Source: Cryphonectria parasitica EP155
Lineage: Eukaryota > Ascomycota > Sordariomycetes > Diaporthales > Cryphonectriaceae
Assembly (NCBI RefSeq): GCF_011745365.1
Contig: NW_024468913.1
Span: 3,968,001-4,032,000 of the forward strand
Direction of reading: 5' to 3'
Length of the DNA stretch: 64,000 bases
Shown here in pieces: positions 11,132 to 21,943 of the stretch. Numbering within the stretch: position 1 is the first letter of the stretch; each line of letters opens with the position of its first letter. The position numbers were made by a program, and so were the translations under genes. A model generated the notes under the pieces. That model was not told the origin of the DNA and searched no databases. It saw nothing but the letters and a program-made list of their open reading frames with translations.

Positions 11132-13010
11132 ATGGCCACAGAGAAGATGTCCCGAGACCAAGACGGCGTAACATCAGACAAGCCCCTCACCATGGATACG
11201 GAGAAGCAGCAGACCATCGCGCACGATAAAGTGGACGCTGCGCTCGAGTTCTTGAACAATGATGGGAACACGACGGTGACAGAGGTTGATGAGAAGACGT
11301 TGGTCCGGAAGATCGACTGGCGCATTGTTCCCCTGATGTGCAAGTCCTTTCCCTCCTCTTCTTTCCTCTTCGACCTTGAAATGGATGTCTTGAGGTAAGC
11401 GCAAAGTTGCTGACTGCTGTTTTGGTGCAGGGGCGTGCTATAATCTGCAATATCTCGACAAAACTCTTGGTGAGATCTTTTGATGGGGCCCTGTTCGTGA
11501 CCGCGGCGCGTGGCTTACATCAAGTAATAATATAGTAAATTACGCCAACGTGATGGGCCTTGAGGATGATACAAACAGTAATGCGTAGCCCCTACACTCT
11601 AATTCTCCTGGAAACAAATATATGCTGACTATGCCGACTCCAGTCTCCTCCGACCAGTTCTCTCAGCTTGCGTTGGTCTTCTATGTCACTTACCTGGCCT
11701 TCGAGTTACCCACAGGGTACCTGATGCAGCGACTTCCCACAGCCAAGTACCTCGGCGCCAACATCGCCCTCTGGGGGGTTATGACTGCCCTTGTGTCCAC
11801 CGCCAAGAACTGGGCCGGCCTTGTCGTGCTGCGCGTACTGCTGGGCTGCTTCGAGTCCGCCGTTGCGCCCGCTCTTATCCTCATCACCACGATGTGGTAT
11901 AAGAGGGCCGAGCAGCCGCCTCGGGTTGGGTTCTGGTACGTCGGCACCGGCACGGGGAGCGTCATCGGGGCCATCTCGAGTTACGGGTTCCAGCACTACA
12001 CCAGCAAGACCTTCACGTCGTGGCAGATCATGTTCCTCGTGTTTGGGCTCATCACTGTCGCCGTGGGGGTACTTGTGATGCTAATCGTGCCGGACAATCC
12101 GATGAAGTGCAAGTTTCTGACGCACGATGAGAAGATTTGGGCGATTGAGAGGCTGCGAGAGAACAAGACAGGTATCGAGAACAAGCATTTCAAGCCGCAC
12201 CAGGCGTGGGAGTGTTTCCGCGATCCGCAGACGTGGCTGATCAGCCTCATCACCATCTCGTCCAATGTGCCAAACGGCGCTGTGAGCTCGTATCAGGCGA
12301 CCATCATCAAGGGATTTGGATACACGTCGGAGCAGACGGCGCTGCTGTCGATTCCGTCTGGCATCATCGCCATCATCTCGGTCCTTACCGCGACGGGTCT
12401 GGCAGGCCGCTACAACGTGCGAGGCTGGATTATCATCCCATGCTGTCTCATTGGCGGCGTTCTCGGCGGCTGTCTGCTGGCTTTCGCTCCGGATGATAAC
12501 CAGGGGGCCAAGCTAACCGGGAATTACCTGACAAACGTTATCGGATCCAGTCTGCCATTACTGTATTCGTATGCTGGCGCCAACTATGCAGGACATACCA
12601 AGAAGGTGACAATGAACGCAGTCCTTCTCATGTCTTTTTGTGAGTGCTCATTTTCTAAACCTTCCCCCAGACATGGCGTGCAAGGGGGGCGCACGGTGGC
12701 TGATTGGGAGATGCAGGTCTCGGCAACATCATTGGGCCCTTGACCTTCAGGGGCGCTGATGCGCCAGAGTACATCCCGGCCAAGATCAGTATAGTCGTGA
12801 CAAGTGCCTTCGCATGTGTGATGACTGCGATACTGATGTTGTATTACGCCTGGGAGAACCGGAGGAGGGACCGGCTCGCCGTGCAGCACGAGGAAAACAA
12901 CGAGTTCCTTGACCTGACCGACAGGGAGAACCTGGAGTTTCGGGTAAGTCGTCCCATGCTCACAGATCACTGCGTTTTGTTGACACATTCCTTGACAGTA
13001 CCGAGCATAA
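11132..13010 (+). CDS. MFS permease, anion:cation symporter (Dal5/allantoate-permease-like)
   Basis: Predicted 507-residue, 12-helix plasma-membrane transporter of the fungal ACS family, which takes up allantoate, nicotinate, pantothenate and similar organic anions. Six exons: 11132-11339, 11431-11469, 11536-11577, 11644-12639, 12717-12943 and 12999-13010. The spliced protein reads continuously through RIVPLMWACYNLQYLDKTL, VNYANVMGLEDDTN and ISSDQFSQLALVFYVTYL, the usual TM1-TM2 run of this family. Other landmarks are ELPTGYLMQRLPTAKYLG, GCFESAVAPALILITTMWY and the C-terminal NIIGPLTFRGADAPEY. Intron 1 uses a GC donor (GCAAGT). The last exon codes only three residues (YRA) before TAA. The substrate cannot be set from sequence. 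Confidence 0.9.
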
Positions 13011-13171
13011 ATGGTGGTAAGGCCTGTATATAGGCCCGATTCGACTGGGTGGTGGGACGGAAGAATCGTCGGACGACCCATCGTGTAGTCTCAGCTGAGG
13101 TTCCCGGCAGCCTAGGATCCCAGCAATTAATGAGAAGAGGCACTGGTACAAAGTATTCAGGCACGTTGATC

Positions 13172-14004
13172 TCAGTCCCAGTCATCGTCGGAATCGTCGG
13201 CCGTCCGTTTGCTCTGCTTAATGCCCTTGTTGCCCGACAGCTTCTCCTCTTCGGCATCCTCGGCTGCTCTCCGTCTCTTAAGTACTCTCATGTCGTTGTC
13301 CGAGACAGCACCAACCTCCACCAGAATCTTGTCAAGGTCCAACATGCTGGTGCGCACTCCGCCAATCGTGACCAGCGTGACCACCTGCTTGACGATATCT
13401 CCATTCTTGTAGACCAGTATAGTTGGGCAGTTCCTCTCCGGATAGTTTTCGATGGCCTGAGAGGCCCTCATTTCGCAGAACTTGACGTCTCCGTACTCCT
13501 TCGCAGCCTGCTTCCACAACTCGGAAAGCACCCTCGACTCGACATTTGTGCCCGTAGATGAAGTCAGATTGACAAGAACCGGTCCATTGTTTGACGCCTC
13601 CGTCACCTCTCGTTGGTAGTCCGGTTTTGATAGTGGGTAGACGCTGCCATGGACCGATTTCTTCTGGACGGCGCTCAGCTCGGCCATTCGCTTCTGCCGG
13701 TACTGCTCCAGGAAGGCATCGTCCTCATCATCCTCGAGCTCGTCCAGCTCGTCGAGGTCCTTGCCTTCGAGCCTGTTGTCGTGTGCGAGTTTTCGAGCCT
13801 CCAAAATGGCCTCCTCAATCATAGGAGTAGGACTTGGTGGCTTCTCAGGGATAACGCCGTGTTTTCGAAGGATGTCATTCCTGTCATGTCACAAGTCAGG
13901 CAAGGCAGCCGGAGCGGGTTGGGAAAGACGGCCACATACCATTCCGTGTCAGCATTTGGATCATCGATAGGCACTGCTATCCGCTGGTCTCCTGGTGCGG
14001 CCAT
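13172..14004 (-). CDS. PLP2: Phosducin-like protein 2 (PLP2/PhLP2)
   Basis: Predicted 257-residue thioredoxin-fold co-chaperone. Family members bind the CCT/TRiC chaperonin in the cytosol and assist actin and tubulin folding; yeast Plp2 is essential. Two exons: 14004-13940 and 13880-13172. The intron (GTATGT...ACAG, 59 bp) splits the Trp codon in ADTEW|NDILRKHGVIPEKP, the N-terminal helix diagnostic of PhLP2. A long acidic/charged helix (LDELDELEDDEDD) is followed by MAELSAVQKK and PLSKPDYQREVTEA. The thioredoxin-like domain has VKFCEMRASQAIENYPERNCPT in shape, but no CxxC pair. The tail is basic then acidic (SDDDWD). It is convergent with the MFS gene, 161 bp away, and divergent from the eS27 gene. 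Confidence 0.93.
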
Positions 14005-14309
14005 GTCTGCAATGAGGTGGCGGACGCTGTTGTATGTTGTGTATAGCGGAAGACAAAGAGTAGGGACGACCTGCTCAAATAATCGCTGATGGGAAAGAGA
14101 CTCGTTGCCTAGCTTGAGGTACGCGTAAAGCAGTTTATGACTAATGTAAAGTGGATAATTGTTCCTTAAGTACCACTTGGCTGCGCAAAGAAGAGGAACT
14201 CAAGGAACGTGTTATGCACAGGAAGAGGAGAATGCTTCTTGCTTGTCTCAGTGCCTCCAGTTGTTCAACGCTGCCAACACTAGTCTGCCAGCCCTGAGCA
14301 GCAATGTTG

Positions 14310-14326
14310 AACCCCACAGTGGGGTT
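14310..14326. repeat. Perfect 8-bp inverted repeat with 1-base centre
   Basis: AACCCCAC-A-GTGGGGTT lies in the divergent region between the PLP2 and eS27 genes, about 300 bp from the former and 460 bp from the latter. The shape suits a dimeric regulator site, but no factor is identified. Confidence 0.6.
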
Positions 14327-14464
14327 TGGGGAGGTGCCCTCTAGAGGGTGAAAGGCTTAGAAGGGGGGACCCCTGAAGTTTACCGGGGTACATGGCTCGA
14401 GCTTCCTTGAAGGCGTGCTCATGGAGAGGCGGCCCCACATGGAGACCAGTGATTGGCTCCGTAT

Positions 14465-14470
14465 CACGTG
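14465..14470. promoter_or_regulatory. CACGTG E-box in PLP2/eS27 divergent promoter
   Basis: Core bHLH/Cbf1-type palindrome CACGTG in TATCACGTGTAC, about 315 bp upstream of the eS27 start codon. This is a sequence match only; such 6-mers also arise by chance. Confidence 0.35.
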
Positions 14471-14535
14471 TACAGACTGCCCTAAAGACAGGCGACCGCC
14501 CCAGGTTTGGGTGAATGGAGTGGGCTCCGGCTGGC

Positions 14536-14543
14536 TGTGACTG
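14536..14543 (-). promoter_or_regulatory. HomolD-like box upstream of eS27
   Basis: TGTGACTG, the exact reverse complement of CAGTCACA, the HomolD core known from fission-yeast ribosomal-protein promoters. It lies 243 bp before the eS27 ATG. Finding this element in front of a ribosomal-protein gene supports it beyond the bare 8-base match. Confidence 0.5.
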
Positions 14544-14785
14544 GACACCTGCTCTGGCCTGGTCTTGGTCTGGTTCGCAGCTGGCTGAAAGTGCAATCTC
14601 CACCTGCAAACTCGAGCCCGAAACGAACTTTTTCCCTCCGCCACTCCCCGCGAGACCTCTGTCCATCGACACTCAACCATCGACAACGAATCAACAACCA
14701 CTGTTCTTGTCGTCAAAGATCTCGTCAACATAAATTCAACCTTCTCGGTTTTACTTCTGTCAAGTTATCCACAACAACAGTCAAG

Positions 14786-15479
14786 ATGGTAAGCCGATTC
14801 TCGATACCGACAGTGCCGCCGTCTGGCCGTCGTTGCCTGCAGTGCCTTGGGGAAACAGGACCTCAAATGTGCGCCCACGATAAACCTCATCAAGCCTCTA
14901 TCGAACTATCGAACTACAAGGCAATTGAATGCACGATGTTCTCACCCAGGGTGACAAGCTAAATACGAGAACATCTGGGCCACATTTCCACGAGTGCACT
15001 GCAGGCAGCGTGACAGCTTGGGGCCCCCATCCCCGCAGATTGTGCGGGTGCATTTTGCCGTTGCCCATCTACGATGCTAACATGACTTCTTCCCCCACCA
15101 CAGGTTCTCGCTGTCGACCTCCTCAACCCCAGCCCTGCTGCTGAGGCCAAGAAGCACAAGCTCAAGGTACGAAGCGATCACCCACCCCACTCACCTACCT
15201 ACCTGCACAATAGCTCAACTATTGAACAACATCGTTGCTGGGCTGTGGTCATCTCGTGTGACGGTGCACGTGCTAATCATCACAATCACATTACAGACTC
15301 TGGTGCCCGCTCCCCGATCCTTCTTCATGGACGTCAAGTGCCCCGGCTGCTTCACCATCACCACCGTCTTCTCCCACGCACAGACCGTCGTCATCTGCCA
15401 GGGCTGCACAACCGTCCTCTGCCAACCCACCGGTGGCAAGGCTCGTCTGACCGAGGGCTGCTCCTTCCGCAGGAAGTAG
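14786..15479 (+). CDS. RPS27: 40S ribosomal protein eS27
   Basis: 82-residue zinc-binding protein of the small ribosomal subunit. Three exons: 14786-14788 (the ATG alone), 15104-15166 and 15297-15479. Intron 1 is 315 bp with a clear GCTAAC branch site near 15077; intron 2 is 130 bp. The product starts [20 protein letters not shown] and ends GCSFRRK. The C4 zinc finger is CPGC...CQGC, in [17 protein letters not shown] and [18 protein letters not shown]. Length and sequence match the eukaryotic family throughout. Because the first exon holds only the start codon, an ORF-only scan misses the gene's N-terminus. Confidence 0.97.
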
Positions 15480-17784
15480 ATGCCTCGCGGCATCCCATTT
15501 CCTCTTCCTCCTTGACGGCTGTTTACGACGAGACAAGGGCATCGACCATGGGGTTTGGCACATCGGACATCTCAAGATGCAAGGGCATGGACTCGACATA
15601 GGCGACGACATCTAGGGCGTACATTAGACAAGTCAGGTGGTCTTGGGCCGACCTTGTGTTGCGGGTAGAAGATGGAACCTCCAAAATTCAACCTCGATTG
15701 AACAAAAACGGGGGGTGGCGTTTGGGGTCCGGATATCTTGCATCAACAAATCGAAGTTTTCTTTTTTCGGGTTCTCTCTCTCCCCCACACACATTCGACA
15801 CGTGCGCGGAGGATCGTGATGACTGGTGGCTACGGTGGTGGTCGTGGTTTTGAAAAACATGCCGTGTTGCTGTTATTACTGTTGCTTGCATTTCTCCCCC
15901 TTTCCCAAGCACAGCGGGGAATATGCTGCGATACTACACCCGGAGGATAGCTGGAAATTGTGCATTCTCACACGAGCGTTTAGAAGCTGTCTGCCATGTC
16001 TTGCGATGTTTTGGGCATGGCAATGCATGGCATTACAGGTTGCCTGCTGGACGTGATGACGTGGATCGCTGATTGAGGATTGCTATCTTTTATGTATACC
16101 CGGAGCGCACTCGTGGTTGGGAAAATGTACTCGAGCTTGTTTGTGACTTGCGATGTAATGGACCGACGGACTTTATACCTCCTCGTTGTGTGCATGTCCA
16201 AATTGTGACATGTTTGTGATCTATCGCCATTCTTATCATTCGTATGATGACGACACCTATGCTTCACTCTGCCAGCCCACCCACCAGAGCAGACAAGACT
16301 TGTGTTTACATAACGGGTATCACTGGGGCACAGAGACACGGAGAATGGAAGTGGTGACTATATTGTCCGAAGCGTACTATGAGAACTGTCTACGACATCT
16401 CTGCAGAGCAACTCTTTCCCTTCTTCCTGATGCCTCCTGTTGCACTGTGTTGTCTGCGTGCATGCGGGCCGGGCGACACAGACGGAAAGATGACCAGTAG
16501 TGTGGTGAAGGGCTATCTGAGGCGATGAAAGACGATAGGACTGACAACTCTTCATAATTCCACCCCTACTTTAAGTATATAATACTACAAATGCTGGCTA
16601 AATCCATCGTCCTCGGGTGAGATGCCTACTCTGGAGGAAGTCATGCTTTAAAAGTGTTTTGGCCCCCACCTTGGGGGAAAAGTAGGCACCCAATCAACAC
16701 AGATGATAAAAAAAAAAAACCAAGAAATAAGAGAGAGAATAGGACTCCGAAAGGCAAAAAGAACACGGAGTGAGAGGGGACAAAATTGTCTTGACCGCCA
16801 ATCCAAGGCTGACTGCTTCTTTTCTCGAATGTCACGTTCAACTTCGCCACTGTAAGCTTGGTTGGCCATTATTGACCTATGGGTCTGCCTGTATTGCCCA
16901 CTGGCTAAGGCACGCAGCACTACAAGATATAGGCAAGGTTGGGCCAGGTTGTACCATATCTACTACCCTGACAACGCGACCGCAACGCCAAAGAAACGCG
17001 CCCCTGCAGTGGGCTCTCGCTATTTTATCAGGCCAAGGATCGCGCGTTTCCCTCCCGACCCCACCTGCTTGTATCGTCCCTGGTCTCTGGCAGATGCAAG
17101 AGCGTTTTTCTATTGTCACTACCATTTTCGTTCTACGGCAGCACCATCTTGTGTGTGTGTGTGTGTGTGTGTGTTTGCGTTTGAGTGTGAATCGAATGGG
17201 CCCATGCAGGCACTGCCTGGCCGTTCCTCCACCTCCACTCAACTCAACTTTCAACCCTCCTCCACTGCCTCGTTTCCTATTTCCACTCCCTCATCCAAAG
17301 CCCCCTTTTTCGCCCACCAGCATCCATCTCTGTCTTGTCTTGACCTGACTCTTCCCAAACAACGGACCTGGCCGGTGGCTATACATTGTATGCCCTGCAG
17401 CCTGAGACACCACGAGGGAGCAAAGAGAAAGACAAGAGACAGAGACACAGCTCCACCCGCCTACAGGCTCCCTCGAAGAGGAAAAGGAAAGAGAGAAAGA
17501 ACCCACCTCGTGCAGTTCTAGACATCCTGACCACGTCACTCACGTCCTTTTCAACGCAAGGATCGTGGAGAACCCCCTGCCGTTTACCTCCGCCGTCCTC
17601 GGTCCCACGAGACGCGGACAGGCTGTTCTTCTCTCTTTCTCTGTGTCTCTCTCTTGAATGCGTTGAGGGGACACCAATCTCGGATACCATCAGCCTGCCT
17701 GCTGCTAGTACGCACAACAAGAAGACGATCTGTGCAACCACCCACCACCCAGCCCCCGCAAGACATAGGTCTCGGATAGCCATC
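15480..17784. other. Intergenic/UTR region, no supported gene
   Basis: Contains the eS27 3' UTR and, on its right, a pyrimidine-rich leader and promoter for the ribonucleotide reductase inhibitor gene. A GT microsatellite lies near 17153-17174. The frame open from 17386 into the next gene is Ser/Leu/Pro-rich translated leader rather than protein. Confidence 0.5.
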
Positions 17785-18672
17785 ATGCCCGCCCCACGAG
17801 CCAAGCGCCAGTTTGCCGGTGCCGCCAGTGATCCCGCCCAGCGCCAGATCACCTCCTTCTTCCACGCAACCACCACCTCATCTGACGTCTACGAGGACGG
17901 CAGACCTTCGCGGCCCGTGCTGCCCACAGATACCCAGTCCAACCTCCTCAACGTGGGCATGCGCATCCGCAAGTCCGTGCCCGAGGGTTACAAGACAGGC
18001 GGCCCCTACAGCGCCTTGGCCCTCTTCGACGACCTCGACCGCAGACAGCCTGCCCTCACTGTCGTTCCTACACCCATTGGCACCACCCACATCCCGTCCT
18101 CCTCCTCTTATACCACCGCCCAGCGGGAGCTCCTTCCCTTCTGCGGCATCAACAAGGTCGGCGGCCTCGCCTCCCAGCCCTCCTCCTCCCTCTCGTATCA
18201 TCACTCCGAGGCCGGGCCCGTCAGCTCGCACGCCCTCCACCACCACCACGACGCCCTCCCCGGACTCGATGACGTCCCCTCGCTCAGCAGCAGCCAGACC
18301 TCCGTGGCCAGCAGCACAACCAGCCTCGCACCCAACAAGAAGCGCGTATATGACGACGGTGAGGAGAGCGACACTCCCTCCGTGTCAAGCTGCCTGCAAG
18401 TCCCCAGCGGCGACTGGATGGACGGCCAGGTCAGCCCACGGAGCCTGGTACCGGTAGGATGGGACAACACGCGGGTCATGGCCGTTCCTAAGAAGCTACG
18501 TCGGAGCCTGCGGGCGGGTGGTGTCATCATCCCTGCTGTGACCATCGCGGGCGTGGACGACAAGGCTCTGGGCCAACTGGGTCAGGAGAACATGATGCTG
18601 GACGAGGACGACTTTCCAGATGCAGATTTCTTGGACTACCGAGTGCTGGCAGACGACCCTATGGAGACCTAG
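17785..18672 (+). CDS. Ribonucleotide reductase inhibitor (Spd1/Dif1/HUG family)
   Basis: Predicted 295-residue protein of the fungal ribonucleotide reductase inhibitor family (Spd1, Dif1, Hug1, Sml1 relatives). These proteins restrain RNR activity or relocate its subunits outside S phase and are destroyed during replication or DNA damage. Residues 1-26 contain a basic patch (APRAKRQ) and QRQITSFF at 19-26, a consensus PCNA-interacting PIP box (Qxx[ILM]xx[FY][FY]). The conserved core LNVGMRIRKSVPEGYKTGG lies at about 53-71. The centre is Ser/His-rich and disordered, then come a basic VPKKLRRSLRAGG segment and an acidic tail (MLDEDDFPDADFLDY). Single exon. The Met at 17785 begins the conserved start; an in-frame extension upstream (from 17386) reads like leader. 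Confidence 0.85.
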   Translation: MPAPRAKRQFAGAASDPAQRQITSFFHATTTSSDVYEDGRPSRPVLPTDTQSNLLNVGMRIRKSVPEGYKTGGPYSALALFDDLDRRQPALTVVPTPIGTTHIPSSSSYTTAQRELLPFCGINKVGGLASQPSSSLSYHHSEAGPVSSHALHHHHDALPGLDDVPSLSSSQTSVASSTTSLAPNKKRVYDDGEESDTPSVSSCLQVPSGDWMDGQVSPRSLVPVGWDNTRVMAVPKKLRRSLRAGGVIIPAVTIAGVDDKALGQLGQENMMLDEDDFPDADFLDYRVLADDPMET

Positions 18673-19266
18673 GATGACGATGGATGGTCATCAAAATCCA
18701 CAAGTTAGGACAGGAAAGGAAAGGCTACGGCGGAGCAAGACTGTCCAAAAATGGATGGGGAAGAGTGGCTGATGATAAAGTTTGGCATATTGTTTACTGC
18801 CAGGGCAAACTTGGGGAGAGTGGTGATTTTATTGTTTTCTCTGGTTTCTCCGTTTGTGTTTTCCTATTATCATCTGGGAATCTGCATGCCATTAGCATGA
18901 GCGCGGCGTTTTATGGTCAGGGGTCCTCCCCTAGATGATGGATGGGCTTCTCTGAGGGGTTCTCAACATGCATGTACTTGTCTCATTACGCTGATTGCAA
19001 GGGAGATGATGGGAAAAAGATTGTCATGAGCTTGCTTGCTCTATTATCTTTCCCATTCGGAAAGGAGGATTCAGACAGGCTTGAGGGAGAAATGAATAAC
19101 TACGAGGATGCTATCCAGACCCTTCAGTACTCCTCCTACAAGACCGATATGTGCGTATCAAATACGTATGCGTGCTGTACTCCGTGATATAAGACGTGCC
19201 GTTTGGTTGGTTCTCTTTCACTGTCTCACCTATGGTCAGACTAAGTGCGTCCAAGCCCACCCATCC
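18673..19266. other. Convergent 3' region
   Basis: 594 bp between the convergent stops of the RNR inhibitor gene and the Gemin2-like gene. Presumably both 3' UTRs; nothing else is visible. Confidence 0.5.
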
Positions 19267-20943
19267 TCAAATCCCATGAAACGGGTCACGAAATTCAAGC
19301 AGGTCCCTCTGCCCATAGAACTCACCCGCAACCGTCAGAATCATGTTGAGCGTAGCCCGCATATTCATGCGCGCCCGAGCCGGGTCAGTAGAAGCCATCT
19401 CTTCTCCCTGCTGTGTCAGGGTGGCGGTGGTGGGTTCGAGTTCGGAGGAGGAAGAGGAGGAAGAGGAGGCCCGGCGGCTGGAGACACTGACATCCAGACT
19501 CGCTAGCAGCCTTGTTTTTGCGCTCTCAATATCCTCCTCCTCCTCCTCCTCCTCCTCCTCAGGGCCCGTCGTCGCGACAACAGGTGGTTCATCAGCAATC
19601 TCACCGTCTTCAGTGTCCCTGTCGTCTGACAGTGCTTGTGGTGGTGGTGGCTGCTCCTGTCCTTGATCCTCATCCTCACCTTGCTCGCCCTCGCCCATAT
19701 CCTCGTCCTCGTCCTCACCCCCACCAGCCCACGCCTCGGCATCAGCACCCTCGTCATGAACCCCCAGCTCGACCTCCTCCCTGAGCAGGGCCATCTCCCG
19801 CAGCGTGTGCATCAGCAGCGCAGCCCGCTTGCCCAGCTCGCGCACGTGGCCGACCTCGGTGTGGTCCATCTCGCCGCCGTCGGGGAGCCGGGCCAGCAGC
19901 GCCCACAGCCACCGGCTCGTCCTCTCGCGCAGCTCGACGCCCGCCCGCAGGAACTTGCCGCCCAGGAGCACCCGCAGCACCCGCAGCACCGCGCCCTTGT
20001 CCATGGCGGCGACCTGCGCCGGGTGCGGGTCTGCGTGCCGCAGGCGCGCCGACCATATGGCGAAGGTGTGCGAGTCGCGGCCGAAGCGGCCCACGTGGGG
20101 GGACTGGTCTGGCGGGAGGGCGGCGAGGGCGCGGGGTGGAGGGGTGCGGCGCAGGAGGGCGCGGAGGGCCAGGAAGCGCGAGGCGAGGGAGGCGAGGTAG
20201 GCGGTGTCCACACGCGCGGTCTCGTCTGCTCTGTCGTTCTGGGTCTCGTTTCTAGCGTCGTCGTCGTAGTCGTCGTCGCCATGGCCTTTGGGATCCGAGA
20301 AGGTGTCGTCGGGGGCGGCGGTGTAGGCGCCGTCTGCGTAGTAGCCGCGAGAATCACCATAGCCGTTGGAGTAGATGCTGCGGTCGGCAGGGCCGTCTGC
20401 GCCGCTGGCGGGGTCTTCTGGCTCATCAGCAGCGCGGGTCTTGGGCAGCTGTGGTCCTGACCTGGGGGCGACGAGGAGGTGGGGGATGCCGCTGGCCTGT
20501 TGACTGTGATTTACTCACCATATCAGCATGTTGTGTGTAGAACTGTGTAGCGGGGAGAGGAGGAAAGAAGAGGTTCAGCCAAGGTCCAGCAGAATGTCTT
20601 GAGAGGAGGAGGAGGAGAAGAATAATGAGGATTGGGAATAGAAGACTTACCGAACAGATCTGAGATAGGCGAGCGCATCAGTGTCGTCCTCCAAGTCGAG
20701 GTCCTCATCGATGATGGCGGCTGGCCCATGAAGCCCTGGGAAGCAGCATCGCTGTCCGTAGGTGATATCAGTAGCAGGCTCTTGTTGCTGTTGCTGCTGC
20801 TGTTGCTGCTGCCTCGTATGTGGTACAGCTTTCTTCCTTTGAGGGTGGTTGGCGTTGCGCGCACGCTTGATGGACGTGGTTGGGGCTGACTGGTCCTCGT
20901 CGTCGGGTTCCGTGATGGATGCAAGATCCCTCTTGGCGGCCAT
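19267..20943 (-). CDS. Gemin2/SIP1-like spliceosomal snRNP assembly protein
   Basis: Predicted 509-residue protein related to Gemin2 (SMN-interacting protein 1; yeast Brr1 relatives), which holds Sm proteins during U-snRNP assembly. Two exons: 20943-20651 and 20503-19267, with a 147-bp GTAAGT...ACAG intron joining ALAYLRSVR to QQASGIPHLLVAPR, a conserved Gemin2-type segment. The N-terminus has a Gln run (about 48-57) from CAG repeats. Conserved helices are WSARLRHADPHPAQVAAMD, LRVLRVLLGGKFLRAG, ERTSRWLWALLARLP and HVRELGKRAALLM. A long acidic, Glu-run insertion encoded by CTC triplets and a Ser run follow; the last helix (RMNMRATLNMILTVAGEFYGQRDL in shape) closes the fold. The protein is longer than animal Gemin2 because of these low-complexity inserts. 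Confidence 0.8.
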
Positions 20944-21943
20944 GATATACAAACGACCCAGCGCGCAAGGAGGAAAGGTGAGTTGGTCCTGTCGAGGCTG
21001 GTTCCCTGGTTTTCCACCTGAACAAAGCCGTCACAGACTGTGTGGTTGGGCGGCGCGGGTTCCTGGAGAGAAATAGATGCCTGCTATTGCTTCGACGTTG
21101 TGTTAGGTCTTCAGGGTTAGGGTTCCCCAAGGAGTAGATAGCTACAGCACGTAGCAGGGGGGGGGGGTGTTGCCTTGACCTTGTGAGGCAGGGCACGGAC
21201 CAGGGGACGCACCTCATTGGTGCGTCCACTCGCATAGATGATTTTACTCAGCCTTTTTCTTTACAACAATCATCAATCAATATCCGTTCGACAACCGTTA
21301 CTGTACCGTTTTGCCTGACTCGGTTCTGAAGGCAGTGATCCTGTGCTTCATCCTCTGCGGTCCGGAGTTGCTTATATAGTCCGTCGCAGACACGGCCATA
21401 GAGACAATTAGCTGGTCATAATATCGATGAAAGGCCGTAGGGAGAGGTGGAAAATCTTATGATCTTGTCTATTATTTTGAAGCAGAACGCGATGTATATG
21501 AGAACAGAATATAAGCTCGCATCAACTCGATATTCCAGCTAGCCAGCAAGATATAGATCGCTTTGTTCACAATATACTCTGGGTAGAAATTTTTTATTTT
21601 TTATTGAAAAAATACAGTCTCGGTTATTGCTTCATTCTCGCTATAATCAAAGTAGCTCAAGGAAGTTAACATTCCTGAAATGAAAAGCTTATGAAGACTT
21701 GTGTGTCGAAAGTTCGATTGTGACACCTGGTCCTTGCTGCTGCTTGTGACTTGTTATATATTATGTTCCGTGACCTGCATATTGGATGGTTTATAACATC
21801 AAGCCTATCCTACCTGCCCAAACATGCTCCTCAGTTCTGAGCCAAAGGCGCCGGAGTGAGTACTGCGCGTCTAACAAGTTATGCCATACTTTTGGGACTG
21901 GAGTCCGTCCATGGCGACCTGGAGGAGATATGCCGGCGTTTTG
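20944..21943. other. Intergenic, left edge of accessory island
   Basis: After the Gemin2-like gene's leader (a G run near 21159-21168), the DNA becomes visibly AT-richer from about 21240. This marks the change from core to accessory sequence. No gene recognised. Confidence 0.5.

Noticed and set aside
14480..14486. CCCTAAA, telomere-like/telobox fragment upstream of eS27
   Set aside because: Single 7-base match without the full AAACCCTAA context and no array, so not a telomere and too weak for a regulatory call.
17386..17784. N-terminal extension of the RNR inhibitor frame
   Set aside because: Reads as Ser/Pro/Arg-rich translated leader; the conserved N-terminus with PIP box starts at 17785.
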